This document shows, piece by piece, positions 1 through 12,900 of a stretch of DNA of 64,000 bases. Positions within the stretch are counted from its first letter, which is position 1; each line of letters begins with the position of its first letter. The notes under the pieces were generated by a model. The model had not been told where the DNA came from. It did not search any database and saw only the letters and a list, made by a program, of their open reading frames with translations. The DNA is from Pagrus major (taxonomy: Eukaryota; Chordata; Actinopteri; Spariformes; Sparidae): NCBI RefSeq assembly GCF_040436345.1, contig NC_133218.1:28230710-28294709 (forward strand). The letters run 5' to 3'. The translations under genes and the position numbers were made by a program.

Positions 1-959
1 ATAATCCAAATGTGAGCAACTCAAAATGTACTTGATTACATTCACCGATGGGCAAACAGGAGCATGCATGCATGCATAAATCTGCAGGACATGTGGAGAC
101 ACATACAAGGCACGAATACACAAAATGAAAAACAAGTGCAGACACACACACACACACACACTGATAGCTACACACTGGCACACACCCATCCAAACATTTA
201 CACACACTGTAAGGAGAGGAGGGTTCAGGGGAGCTGTGCTGTAGGTATCTCAGGGGATGAGGCTGTTGCTGTGGAGTTTGGGGTGGAAGTATTTTAACAA
301 TATAAAGGCTCTCAGACCTGCAGGTACTTTCCCACACATTAAAATAGTTGTTTTTTTTCTTGTGTTACCATCTGAATTTGATGCTGTTGTGGTAGTTACT
401 TGCTGCTAAATGGTTGTTTTGCTCTGTCTAAGTTTGTTTTTTTGGAGCTAGATGTGAAAGAGAAAAAAAAAAAAAAAAAAGCAAGAATAACGAGTTGATA
501 CACAACCACCACGGAGAAAGCGTAAAAGACAGCTTAGTAAAACAAATTGCATTCAAGTGAAAGCAGATGCTCTCCCAGATATATCGTCTCCTTATCGCAA
601 TACAAAAGGAGCCCGCAGCCAATTAAGACAAATTGTCGCTTCCTGTCGGTCGTTTATCAGAGAACTCGTACTGAATCTCTGGCTGCTATCTTCTGGTATT
701 TCCTCAGTCCAAGTGTGCAGTTACGCAAAGCTGATATCTGATATTTGAGGCTGCAAATGCAAAAGTTTCCACTGAGGATGTTAAGTCACTTCGTACAGCA
801 GCAAAACTTTCAGGAAACCATGACGCAGTCAGAGGGCTGAGCTCCTCTTCAAGGGGGAGTCTGCGTGTCTGACGGAGTATTTCTTCAAGACGCAACAGAA
901 GCGAGAGTTTGGACGGCAGTGACTTTATTGTGCTTGTGTTTTGACAAAGAAAGACAAAG
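1..959. other. 5' flank of srgn; no gene recognised
   Basis: Non-coding flank. It contains a short CA microsatellite (about 143-162) and a poly-A run (about 463-480). Around 515-600 there is a block that recurs in diverged form in srgn intron 1. The last part before position 960 must include the srgn 5' UTR, but I see no convincing TATA box or CpG-rich promoter. The short open frames here have no family resemblance and are probably chance. Confidence 0.6.
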
Positions 960-3900
960 ATGAAACTGATCCTCTTCTTCGTTATCTCCTGCCTCGCCTT
1001 ACATAACGGACAGGGTGAGTCGACTGTTTTAATTTATTATCAGATACTTTATGACTCCTGGTGTGGAGATGGATGTCGCAGTAGATTTAATGTGGAGGGT
1101 TTGTTTTTTTTAAATATAAATATATATATATGTACACACAGGTTGTTGTAGAGAGCAGTGAGATCATTTGCTGGGACATTCAGGGCAGAGTGGCCCAAAC
1201 TGTGGTCTGAGGGCCATCAGGGGCCATTTGATTGTCAGGAAAATGACTATGAGCTGATCCACTTCACTTCTTGTGTCAGCATAATGTGATTACCGTCAGC
1301 TACTGTGACTCACAGGCTTCTGTCAGCAGGGCTTCTGCTGTCTCCTACACGTACAGCTGAAATCACACAACTGTAATCTTATTTTTAAACACTTTGAGGT
1401 TCATTGGGGGGGAAATATGTGGGAGTCCCTGCCCGGTTAGTTCATATTAAATCGGAAAGGGTAAAAGGCGTTTCTGTTTCCGAGTGGGGGTTTCATGTGG
1501 CTTGTTGAACACTGAGTACATGTCAGGGGGCTTTTTGTGCTTTCAAGTCGGTTATTTAATAAAGAGAAAGGAAACTACATGGTGAACCCGAATAAATGGG
1601 GGAAAAATAACAATCCCTTTATATGTTTCTCGCTGAAGATAAATAAAAATAATTTAAAATCCAAAAACTGTGATAGATTATATTTAAAGGTTTATATTAA
1701 CCATCAATATCTAAAGTGTTAGCAATAAATAATTTATAAAACACTGATAAATAGAAAAAAAATAACCCTTTAATATAAATAATAGTGTTATAGACTCCAC
1801 TTAAAAGAGTCAAAGTTTTACTAACAGGCTTAAATATTAATAAAACCTTTCAAATGACAAATATATATATGTAATATATGTTTTTTTCTTAATTATATCT
1901 GGTACTCAGTGATGGAATGTAACTAAATAGCCTAAATTACTGTATTTTAGTATTTTCTACTACGTTAGACCAGCGGTCGAGTACCATTTGGAGGCGAATA
2001 TTGTACTTTTTACCCACTTTACTTCTAAGATTACATACTGCATTTAAATATATTTATTTATTTCCAGTCTCGTTAAAAAGATAAGCGAACACAAAATACA
2101 TAATGCTGAATATCCGATCAGATAATCGTCAAGGTGGGTAATCGGTTACTAGTATACTATATCTACATACATCAAAATATATGTATGGTTTACTTTTACT
2201 TGAGTACATTTAATGCCACAAGTTACTTTTGATACTTTACATTTAATATCAGATACTTTAAGACTTCTACTCAAGTACCATTAGTGTGGGTGACTTTCAC
2301 TTCAACCAAAGAGAGTGTAAAAGGGAGCTAAACAGAACAAATTCAACTGAAGTGAGATGACTTCACGTGAAAGCAGAAGCTCGTACAAAAGGTAAAAAGC
2401 ACCCAAGACTTTCGGGTTTTTCTTACAACACTACTGCTTCTCCAGGATTTTCCATCAAATAGGCCTGGTAGTATCACACACTCTAATTAAAGGTAGCCTA
2501 ATTATTAACCATCAGTATCCAAACTCTATTACTCCAGTGGTATGTATTTTCTGTATGTTGTTAATACTTTTAAACCACTACAAAGGCTTTGTCATCATTA
2601 ATTTCCCAATGAATACATTGATGTAAACCCCACCTGTTGTTGTAATGATTTAATTTTGCATACGATTATAAGAGGAGCAGCTAAATCAGGAGTTTGATCA
2701 GTAGGACTAGGATTAAAACTGAAAGAGTAAAATGTCACCTTATTTTATTGTAGGTGTCACATAATATGCCCGACGTAAGATATATTTGATGGCCTTCTGC
2801 CTTCATAGCGCAACTCTTTCTGTCTTTTTTTTTTTTTTTTACTGACAGGAAGCCACCCGTCATAAAACATTTCCACCTAAATTATATCGATACAACTGTT
2901 AGATGTGAACAGTCTGTATGATAGAAGGTGGTAGGATTACCATCAGTGTGATACAGAAATATCACACCAACTTTTCAGAAGGAAAACACTTCATGCTTCA
3001 TTCGTGGTTAGGGTTTTCCAAGAGCCATGAAACTTTGCTTTTATATGTTTGAACAATGCCCCCAGCTCGACGCTGTAGTCAAAACAGGAAATAGGGAATT
3101 TGGCAGGGCACTTTTGCAATGTTTTTTTGTTGTTGTTGTTGATGCAGCATTCAATATATCCATAACAGAATCCTAACATCTATCGTTTTAACCCCACGTT
3201 CAGATGATTATCATGAATTTTGTTTTACATAGAAGGTGTAATCTTTAGCTTTTTGCAATTAAACACCTATTAGCTTCCTGTAAACGTGTTTAGCCTCAGA
3301 TAAGCTCACGACAAGCTTTCTGTGATGTGAGAAAAAAGGCTGTGATGGTGTTACTTCCGATTCTGACTCTGACCGCTCTGTGCCACATTAGGCCAACCGT
3401 CACTTTACCCTGTTGCAGAATACTGTTGTAATCTCTTGAAACACTCCAATTAAGGAACTAGTAAACCCTAATTGACACACTTAACTGATCCAGATGAGCA
3501 ACCAGATGTTGGCAAAGAAAAGTTTTGACAGCAGAAGTGTTGCGTAAAATGTTGCATGAGAAACAAACAATGAAATGACTTTCTTTCTGTCTCCAGGAGC
3601 ACCTAAAACTGCTGTGTATAAGTTTGTGAGATGTAACCCTGAGGGCGACCAGGCCAACTGCGTGACTCTACAAAGTCCAGAAATGGCGTGGACTCCAGAC
3701 CTGCCAGCCAAACTGCCCGCTTTAACGGCACAGTATCTGTAAGTATTCACGTGTGTCTCTGAGAGTGTACAAGCTTGAAATCTGACGGTTTACTTGCTCA
3801 GAATAAGGTGAGAGTGTCTCAGTCGGAGTGAGTTCACTCCACTGTCAAAACAACCATCTCTGTGATAATATAGTATACTGCTGTCAGATAAATGCAGACT

Positions 3901-6900
3901 TTAAATATAGAAATGCTGATGCTGCATTGGATGTGTTACCTTGGTTAACACAGCTCAGCAACACAACCTCTGTATGTGTGTACTCACTTGTGTGTGTGCG
4001 CGCTTGAGAGTATGTAAGTGTGAGGTAGGTGGCCAAGAAAAGCCAAAATGGAAGACAACGTGGAGGGATAAAGAAAGACAGAGTGAGGTCAGGGAGGTTA
4101 GGAGGTTAGAGCTGCAATAAGAGAACTAAAGGAGTTTGCATAACATAAAGCCGTTGATTGAGTCATAATGTTTCACTGCACTGAAGGATTGTTTAACCTG
4201 TACGCAAACATTATTTTAAGGCAGATTTAGAGTGCAATGGGAAAGATGGGGGAATCGGAGGTGGCATGTCCCAAAAACTCACAACTTATTGTATCAAGTG
4301 AGCTGTAAAGAGCAGTACAATGGTAACTTACTTATGATAAATATCAACATATTAACACAATATAGGCCCAAATGTTAATTCTGGTTTGTGTGTGTCATGA
4401 AGAGACTGCTCAGCTCAAAGTGCTCTCAGGAAGCTTTCTACGGACTCAGATACAGAGGGAGTGTAGTCAGTCCATCGCATCTTGTTGACACTGTCTACTA
4501 AGATGGATACCATGTTCTCACAATGATGTGGGTGCAAATCCACTAATTTCATGAGTTGCTTACTTAAGAAGATTATCTCCTAGATGGCTGGGCAGTGCAT
4601 GTAATGATGGCATCTCTGGTTTCTCATTCTGTGCCATACAAAACCAGAAGCCATACTGTTTTAGATTCCTGTTTGTCTGTCTGTGAGATATCTGTCTTGT
4701 TATTGTTCTACCTCAGCTCAACCCAGTAAGGCTAGACCTCTTTGTGCTATTTAACAGAAATAATTGAGTGAATTAACTTTTGTATCCCAAAGGGAAGCTG
4801 ACCTCTAGTGTGAAAAGCCGGATCATTTTCATTTCCCTGTGACTTATTCTCAGTTTCAATTTAAAATTTTTTTAAAAACTCCCGTGACAGAAGTCAGACT
4901 TGTGAATGAATTCTATTTTTAATCATTTCATCGTCGAAGGAATTCAAACCATCCTTTTTATTTAGACTCTCTGTACGGATTGACCCATTTAGTTTAACTT
5001 GAACTTCAAAGGTGTGGCCGTCTGGAATCAATAAACAACTAATGAATTGCATGTGTGTGTGCGTGTGCGTGCGTGTGTGATTGTGTGACTTGGTTTTAGC
5101 CATCAGTTTCCTCTTTAAGAGTTCCTCTCGACTGAAGTTGATGGTATCAGTTCAAATCTTTTTTTAAAAGGGAACTTTTCAGAAATCAAGACCACAAATC
5201 ATATTTTAACAAGATGCACTACTTCTATAATAGTATGTCTTCCCACAGTGTGCTTTGAATGGGTTTTAATCAGTTGTAGCTACATTTGATACTCTCGAGA
5301 TGACTGATAACTGGAAAAACCCACTGACGTAAATACATGAGAGAAAAACTCCGAAATGTAATGTCATAAAACACAGCTTCATGTCATATTTTATTAGTAT
5401 GTTTTCTGTATCGGATGTCATAGGTGGATGACAGTTGCTTTAGCATCAGTATACTGTGCGCTACTCCACTGAGCCACTTCCATCATGTTTATTAATAGCT
5501 GGTCTGATCAATAAAACTGGTTACAAGTCCATCTGAGAATCTGATGGCTCGTTTGTGACGCTTCTATCAACAACTCTATAAACGATTTGGTATCACAGAG
5601 CTACGACACTGAGGAAAAGGGAGAGACTGTGTCTAGACAACAGAAGTGAAGTGGAAATGATGGTAGGAGACAGAATGAAAATGAAGATTATTCTCATGAA
5701 AGGTGTTAGTCGGAGTCTTATCTGGCCTCCTACATCATTTCAGCTTGCTTCAAAATGCCGCAGCCTTCTCTTTTGCAGCTCGGCTTGAACAGGAAGCCAG
5801 TGGGAAGTGTTGAGAGGAAGTGGGCTGTGACGTTTGGTGGGCTGCTGTTTCTGGTCTATTGTTTTGTATGTGCATATGTGCCATACTAGTCTGATACTCG
5901 TGTTTAAAAAAGTACAAGATAACATGTGAAAAGGATACAATAACTTAGGAACTCAACTGAAGAGTGAGATTTCTTTCTTTTACCAATTTATTTCAACAAC
6001 CCTTGAAAGACAGTCCGTCTACAAAGCAGAATATTATGAACGACTCACTGAAATCAAATCAGCATAAGTTTATGTTGTTTATAGGTCTAATCAGCAGTAA
6101 CAGGTTAGGAGGTTGAGAGTGTTAGGTTGGCTTATTAAAGGCCCGGTTCCAACAGGTGTTTTTATATATTCAGGCCAATTAGACTTCTGCCTGTTGGAGG
6201 CTGGAGTACACAAACTTCATGAGCCAATAAAAATGATAACACTGTAAAGCAAGACAGTCTGTACTGTTCTCAGCCAGGTTGAGCAAAATAACTGACATCA
6301 CCTGCGTAAGTCTTTAAGCCTGTGACATCATCTGCTCAACTGATGCACACCTGGTGTAGATTAGCTGCTCCACCTGCTCCTGATAATAGTTTGAAAGTAA
6401 AAATCAAAAGCTTAAAAGAGTTGATCTGCTTTTGTTTTCTTTTGGAGAAATAGCAAAGCAGGCCCATATCCTGACCCCATTAAACTCAGCAGAATGATAC
6501 ACGTATCTGCAGTACGGTGGCAACTAGTGATTATTTATTATTATTATTATTATTATTACAACTGAGAGGCTGGAATCAGTGATGATTACCAAATCAAATT
6601 AATTATCAAAGTAGTTGACTGATAATTGCTTTCTTGACTTTTCTACCCGAAAAAACTGTTTGTAAATCCATCTGCTGGAGGGAGAAAGTTTTGCTGCTCT
6701 CAACTTAAATGTGAATTTAAGGCGTGTTCGTATGAGGAACTTACACAAGTGTGATGTGGAAACTTGAAACCTCTTGCACACATGAACTGAGAATGGACAG
6801 TACAGTGAAGCAGACGACATCTTGCACCTATAAGTTAAACTTTTGAAATGAAAAATATTTGCATTCGAATAGATTCTGTGTTTAAAATGAGGGCGAAGGA

Positions 6901-7624
6901 GTAAATGTTTGTCAGTAGTTCATTGAACTTTTTGTGGCAAGCACACAGATAAATTGTTATTCAAAGTATTTTTAAATGTCTAAACACATGTCTTATGGGG
7001 GCGGAGTGTCTAATGTGTAGTTGGTGGAGTTTGTTGTTGCTGCTGTGCAGTGGAAATGCCATCAATGATGAGGTAACATGGACCAAAGTATTAATTACAG
7101 AAGTGAAGAAGTTGGACCGCCCTGTCCAAGAGGCAGCTACAACCCACCAGACTCCATTAACAATTTTCAATATTTGACTCTCCTTCTGTTCCCAGAGAGG
7201 CAGAGCCTGTGGAAGATGAGCGTCCACAGAGGGAGGAGGGAGACGTACCAGAGGAGGAAGAACCGATGATGGGTCAAGAGGGAGAGTCACCTGAGTACGA
7301 CTATGGTTCTGGACAATATGAGGGCTCTGGAGCTGAAGGTTGGCCCATGGCTGACGTGGGCTTTGCAGCTGCTGAAAGTGAGACAGGCTCAGGCGAGTCC
7401 TGGACAGAGGAAGACAAAGGTGATTATTTTAGGAAACTTTGATTTGCATGGATTCAACAGTCTTCTAGCTTCTCTTTTTTCTGCTTCATATATTCTGATC
7501 TGTCCTTATTTTTCTGCTTGCAGGTGGGAACATGATGAGGCGGATGTTCCCGAGCAGGCCTCTGGTTGGTAAGGCAAAACCAGCAGAGCATGAGCTGAGA
7601 GAAGACGACCTTCTGCAGCTGTAG
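960..7624 (+). CDS. srgn: Serglycin core protein
   Basis: Exons join(960..1014, 3597..3738, 7196..7419, 7524..7624) give 173 residues, all with GT-AG introns and matching phases. Serglycin is the intracellular proteoglycan core protein of haematopoietic secretory granules; its glycosaminoglycan chains bind proteases, histamine and chemokines. Residues 1-18 form a hydrophobic signal peptide. Residues 26-40 read YKFVRCNPEGDQANC, the family's hallmark disulfide region (Cys31, Cys40), close to the human YQWVRCNP...ANC. Residues 66-140 are very acidic and hold three Ser-Gly dipeptides (Ser104, Ser110, Ser131) next to Glu/Asp, plausible xylosylation sites. The uninterrupted SG repeat of mammals is absent. 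The last 30 or so residues, from the separate exon 4, are basic then acidic. The start is the only in-frame ATG giving a signal peptide. Identity rests mainly on the Cys motif, the acidic SG region and synteny with vps26a. Confidence 0.88.
1015..3596 (+). other. srgn: srgn intron 1, with repeat fragments
   Basis: A 2.6 kb AT-rich intron. It holds an interspersed repeat at about 1906-2285, a diverged copy (about 2310-2390) of a block also found upstream of the gene, and a poly-T run at about 2826-2840. No coding potential is recognised. Confidence 0.6.
1906..2285. repeat. Interspersed teleost repeat, stepwise-tract type
   Basis: The block opens with a diverged CAGTGATGGAATGTAACTAA end and contains repeated ACTTTTACTTGAGTAC- and CTTCTACTCAAGTACCA-like phrases. 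These are the signature of a very abundant non-autonomous element in percomorph fish, as I know it. A related copy occurs at 49036-49420 in hk1. The exact family and borders are uncertain. Confidence 0.55.
3739..7195 (+). other. srgn: srgn intron 2
   Basis: A 3.5 kb intron without recognised genes. It contains a short GT-rich stretch (about 5052-5080), a TTA trinucleotide run (about 6533-6558) and a fragment of an interspersed element at about 6525-6645. Confidence 0.55.
6525..6645. repeat. Fragment of a TIR element related to 16796-17107
   Basis: Phrases such as GGCTGGAATCAGTGATGATTA and AAAGTAGTTGACTGATAATT match the interior of the common fish element whose full-length copy is at 16796-17107. 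A (TTA)n expansion at 6533-6558 interrupts it. Confidence 0.45.
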
Positions 7625-8393
7625 ACTTTACAGCAACCCCCTAACAGACACACACAGTCGTAAACAAGGCTAGCATCTATTCTGTTTCCATCCTGTCTCT
7701 TCGAATAGTAAAACAAACATTGCATCGCCACCTGGTGGTTGCTCTGAGATTGACAAAGGCCAAATATACAGTATATATTTGTATTTGCAGTGCTATTGAT
7801 GGGAATTATTGTCTTCAGGGGTAAAAAGGACAAGTGCAAACAATGCAAAAGTAACTGCCAAAGCAAAAGAATGGTCTGCATACATGAGATGTAAACACAC
7901 TTTAATTAAGTTTAAGTTGGCCGTGACTCGTACTTGTGCTTTCTTGTGGAAAGGATGTATAAGTTGGACAATGCAAAAATCTAAATATGCTGAAACATGC
8001 CTTCAAATTGTTGTAATACCAGTGCAATAAGATGATGCCAAACATTGCTCACTCACACTTTGCAGCTGTGGTTCCAAATCTGTTTTTGTTTTTTGGAGCC
8101 ACGAGGCCTGTGTTCCTTTAAGACACACAAAAGACTTATTTATATTATTCGATCCCTTTGTCTGAAAATGTTGTGACACTTTACACTTTCCCCAGGAGGG
8201 TTGTGCAACCTATTTTGGGAACTTTTGGTCTGCAACGTTTAAAAAGAGCATCTTGCAAACCCAAATCCCTCAGGAATGGATTCATGCAATCCTAACCACT
8301 GTGAGCTGGAATATATTCAAAATATGGAACGTGCACATGGATGCATTTCACCGTGCTCTGCATTGTCTAATTTGCATTTGAAATACTTCTATC

Positions 8394-8399
8394 AATAAA
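8394..8399 (+). promoter_or_regulatory. srgn: srgn polyadenylation signal
   Basis: An AATAAA hexamer 770 bases after the srgn stop codon, followed within about 30 bases by a GT/T-rich stretch (TGTTCTGTTTTGTTTTCG), the usual downstream element. The 3' UTR would run from 7625 to about 8415. Confidence 0.6.
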
Positions 8400-9152
8400 G
8401 GATTTATAACAAGAGTGTTCTGTTTTGTTTTCGTTCTATTTTATAAAAACTGTTCTGTTAACTTTTTTATTTCCTCAGTCAGTCGGGCGCTCCAGCCTCA
8501 CTGTTATACTTGCCAAGGTTATAATAGATTATTGTGGGATGTTTTACAACTATGACATTTCTTAGAAAAAAATATGTTTTTGCACAGAATTTCAATTTAT
8601 TTTCTAACATAAAGAGAATGTGTTTGCGATGAAGTACTAATCACAAATACTCAGACATCGGTATGTCCATTGTAGATGTTGTATTAAAAACAAGATTATG
8701 ATATAGGACATTAAACTATTAGGACTACAGCAGCACAAAGCCAATACAACAAGCACTGTCTGAGCTCCTGAGTTCAAACAATTTTTCACACCAAAAAATA
8801 CAGTCAGTGCACCAAACAGAATGAGGCTCAGCATGACCAAATGGGTAGAAGCAGTGTTGTCACTAGTTTGTCCACCAGAGAGCACTGATACGCTTCATTT
8901 AAATGTAAGATAACCCCTCTCACAACATATATTTGGTCACAGTTTTTGGCCACCAACCATGCCATTTTTCCAGGCAAGATGCTGTCTATATTAAATAGAA
9001 AAAGTTTACAAGAACTTGGCAGGGAAATTTAGCCTTCACATGTTTTCTTAAGAAATAAAGATCACAATTTTCTGAATTTTGATCACAAATTGCACGAATC
9101 CCTTTAAATAAATGTTATGTTATACATTTTCTGTTTACACAGACATATTGTG

Positions 9153-9657
9153 CTAATTTTGAGGTTCACAATTTAATTTTGGATTGCCAGAATAGGTTTA
9201 CATGCTTGGACGCTCAAAAAACACATCAGTTTCCCAAACTGTCCAGTGCAGCAGCACTGTATTCACTCTTGATGTAGCTCCTGTCTCTTTAAGGCCGCCC
9301 TCCTAAATACCCAGTCTGCTCTGATTGGTCAGCTCACACACGCCTGAGCCAGCACTGCTTACCGTTTCTCCGGTCGGCTCTGTCATGTTTTCAGCCTCCA
9401 GTTAGCTTCACTTCTAGCGTGAATATAGACATATATTATGCAAATGTGTGACGTGGCGAAGTTGTGTGATGTCACGAAGTCAGGGAATTAAAGGCGGGGC
9501 TACTGACGAGGCGTTTCAGGGGCAGTGTTTTCAGTGGGAGAGAGGAGCTCCCATTGGGCTTTTTAACTTTCAAGACCTTTTAAATGTACAAGAACCTTCA
9601 GGCTTTAACATACTGAAGGAAGGGGAAATAATTAAAAACCATAATAGGTAACCTTTA
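9153..9657. repeat. Interspersed repeat, copy A
   Basis: Shares several phrases in the same order with 31193-31575: GTTTACATGCTT near the start, CTGTCCA...CAGCA, then CTGATTGGTCAGCTC (copy B: GTGATTGGTCAGCTC), a GCCTGAGC phrase, a GGGGC/GGGGGCG segment and an ACCTTTAA-type end. I read this as a non-autonomous DNA transposon family. Confidence 0.55.
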
Positions 9658-9876
9658 AAAAAAAGAAGAAGAAGAATACACCAATATCTATATTCTCAGA
9701 CATTGATTTTAGCATAAGTCAGGCTGTAATTAAAGTGGCCATTGTCATAAACTTTCTCTAGTTCTCACTGAAAATTTCCTGGATGTATTAAGGAGAAATT
9801 AAAGGGGAGAAAAAAATGCCAAGCAGTGTCCCGTGTCAGCCTGCTGCCTCCGCCCACACACGCACACATGACCCGG

Positions 9877-9886
9877 GTCACATGAC
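9877..9886 (+). promoter_or_regulatory. vps26a: CLEAR/M-box-like E-box upstream of vps26a
   Basis: GTCACATGAC lies about 93 bases before the vps26a start codon. It differs at one base from the TFEB/TFE3 CLEAR consensus GTCACGTGAC and contains the MITF/TFE M-box core TCACATGA. Retromer works in the endosome-lysosome system, so regulation by this factor family is plausible, but this is inference from a short motif. Confidence 0.35.
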
Positions 9887-9978
9887 GGAGAGCCTTGATA
9901 CTACCTCCTGGTTCACACCAACAGACTGGCTACACGGAGCGAGGCTAGCTGTTAGCTTCAACTGTCTAGACGGCCGAG

Positions 9979-12900
9979 ATGGTGAGTGCAAAAACAAGCA
10001 TCATCCGCTCGGGCTACACTGAAATGAACCGGGATATTTATTGATAAAAAGCCAGCATTAACGCGGGACCAGCAGTTTAACTTACAGCTGCTGTTTAACA
10101 TTTAAAGCCGACAGGAGAGCTAGCTGGGCTGGTCGAGTTAGCATGAGTACGAGGCCGTCTGTGCTCTCTCACTGATGTTTTGGCTAGCCAACGGCCCAGC
10201 AGCTCCTGTTAATGAAGGCAGGAGCTGAAAGTGTTTATTAATAATTGAATTAATTTTAGCATTTTATGTTTTGGGTAACTGGAGCTGCTAGAGGGCCGAG
10301 GGAAGTGTCAAAGTTAGCTAACGTTGCTGGTTAGCACGATGTCATGTGAAGTTGTACCCTGTATGTCACATTACATGTCTTGAAATTCCGTTTATATTTC
10401 TATGTTTAAAGGGTATTCTGCTTGGAAAAGCTTTGATCACTTATTGATTAAATTAGTTAGGACACAACGACATAAATTGCTTGTTGAATCCCACTGACTT
10501 TGATGCACCGTTGCTGTGTTTCCCATGTTATTTGCTCCTGTGTAGCACATTATATTGATTAAATAGGAGTTTCCTATATTATACATGTAACCATTTACGG
10601 GATCATATGACTGAAAGCATCCCACTCGCTTCCAGACAGTGATCATTGGTCTCTCCTGACATCTTGGTGATTGGGCTGATCCCTCCAGATTTGCTGCTCC
10701 TGCATGCTGAAGCATGTGTTTGTGACTTTGTGCCAGCTCAGAGGAAAATAATGTGGCTGTGCAGCTGGTGATAAGTGATGGAGTTAGTATAGAAGTAAGA
10801 TAGGGAGTAGCTGCAGGGATTTACCAGTCCCATGTTTACACACACTTATTTTCAGGTATAGATGTTAAATATGTTGTTGCAGACAGTTAGATCTCGTTGT
10901 CGTCACAAGTCCATACAGATGTTTCCTGTAAGATAGATAGCAGCAACAGTCCTGTTACAAGTTAACACCCTGAACTGTGGCTGTTTACGTCTCTGAGCTT
11001 AAGATAGCCACACCGCATGCTGATAGTAGATTTTCCGCTTTCTGACTTTGCCTGATATCTTCGTTTGTTTTGTTATGTTAAGTTGTCAGTCGTTCTTGAC
11101 CTCTCTTGAGTTGTCACCCACTTAATTCACAGAAAGGGTCAACTTTATGAACCTGAAAGGAGCATTATGTAGTTTTGAGAATTAAATTAAAACTCAGAAA
11201 GAATGCAATGTCCGTAACTGAACAAAGAAGCTGTCCTTAGAGGGAAATTAGGTCATCAGAAGACCTAAAAGATGGCTTTATTGAAAGGTCCTGCTAATAT
11301 AAACAAAGTAAAACAGTATGTAATTGTGTTTTCCTTTGTAGATGTTTTATTTATTCAGTTTAAGTCTTGAAAATCCATCAATGAATATTTTTCTTTTCTG
11401 ATTAAAATTTCTTCCATAAAACTACACGGTGCACCTTTTTAAATAATAAAAAATAAAGAGATGACAGCTGTCATCTGCTTAAAGAGTGTGCAGTTAACGC
11501 TCTTCAGGATTAATACAGCAAAGAGCCTTTTCTTCTGTCTGGAATCACATCCTATTTTATTGTCAATAAAGGTCGTATCAATGTATTATTCAGACGACTT
11601 TGCAAAATTGACTCATAAATGGTCTGTTTCTTCCTGTGCGTAATGCTCTGTTTTTCTGTGGTGTACATTGTGTCCTCAGAGTTTCCTTGGAGGTTTGTTT
11701 GGGCCGGTATGTGAGATAGACGTACTGCTGAACGATGCAGAGAACAGAAAGACAGCCGAGTTGAAGACAGAAGACGGGAAGGTGGAGAAGCACTACCTGT
11801 TCTACGACGGAGAGTCTGTGTCTGGCAAGGTAAACTGACTTTACATTATTCATAAAATGGGATGCAGCCGGAGCTCCACAAGGGAGCCCTACACACCTGA
11901 AGCCTTGATTAAAAATTGCTGTCATTACATTTATTAGTTAACAGTATTCAGTAAGCAGGTAATGGACTTCTCGGCCATACCTCAGTCTATTTTGGGATGC
12001 TCTCCTTAACTGAGCCCAGTGGGAAATTAAAGTTCTTCTGATGTGTGCGCAAGATTTGTTCTGGGAAGAAGTGAAGCATCTATGTTTAGGGCCTATGAAT
12101 GTATCAGCTGATATATCAGCTTTATTAAGTCATAAAGGAGTCTGCCCAATATTACATTCACTTAACAAAATTGTATATAACTGCAGACAGTACCAGCAGA
12201 TTCGTAATAACAAGTCACAGCTCTTGTCAGGGATATTTTATGTGTCCTATGAAGAGAAGATTTTGCAGTTTCCTCTGTCAAAGGCAAATTATGTTTGTAA
12301 ATTGGTAGGATCAACTGTGACTTGCTTCATATGATACTTGATCTCATTGACTGTTCCCCTCAAGGTGAATCTAAATGTGAAGCAGGGAGGAAAGCGGCTG
12401 GAGCATCAGGGCATCCGCATCGAGTTTGTTGGGCAGATAGGTGAGCATTAATCACTGTTATCACTCTATTTTCCTGTCTCTTGCAAGAAGTATAGAACGA
12501 ATGAGAGCTAATTGTTATTAATAATTGTATGTTTATTATGAAATTGTATAATTAACTAAATGAAAGTATAATGGTGCTGGTGGATATATTCTTTTTAACT
12601 GTTAAAACCTCTAAATTGCCTTATGCCCAAAAATATTTGAACTGTTAATTGAGTGTTTTGGGCTTTATAGCTGGAAAGCTACTTGCCCACAGTCGGCTGT
12701 TGGCTTTCTCATGTGGCTAAAGGGTTTAATGGAGCATGTGGTCATCATGTGCAGCCTGCCATAGTGGAGCTAAACCCTCCTCCAACTGTATGCGCAGCAG
12801 GAGGAGGGTAGCGAGAGCAGTGTGTTGACAGAGCATGGAAGAAAGACATAAAAAGTTCTCTAGTGTTTTTTAAACTTGCACTCTTAATCCACTCTGCTTT

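Larger units (their letters stand above)
8416..9978. other. srgn-vps26a intergenic region
   Basis: No gene recognised. The middle holds an interspersed repeat (about 9153-9657). The last 150 bases are GC-richer and form the likely vps26a promoter and 5' UTR. Confidence 0.55.
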
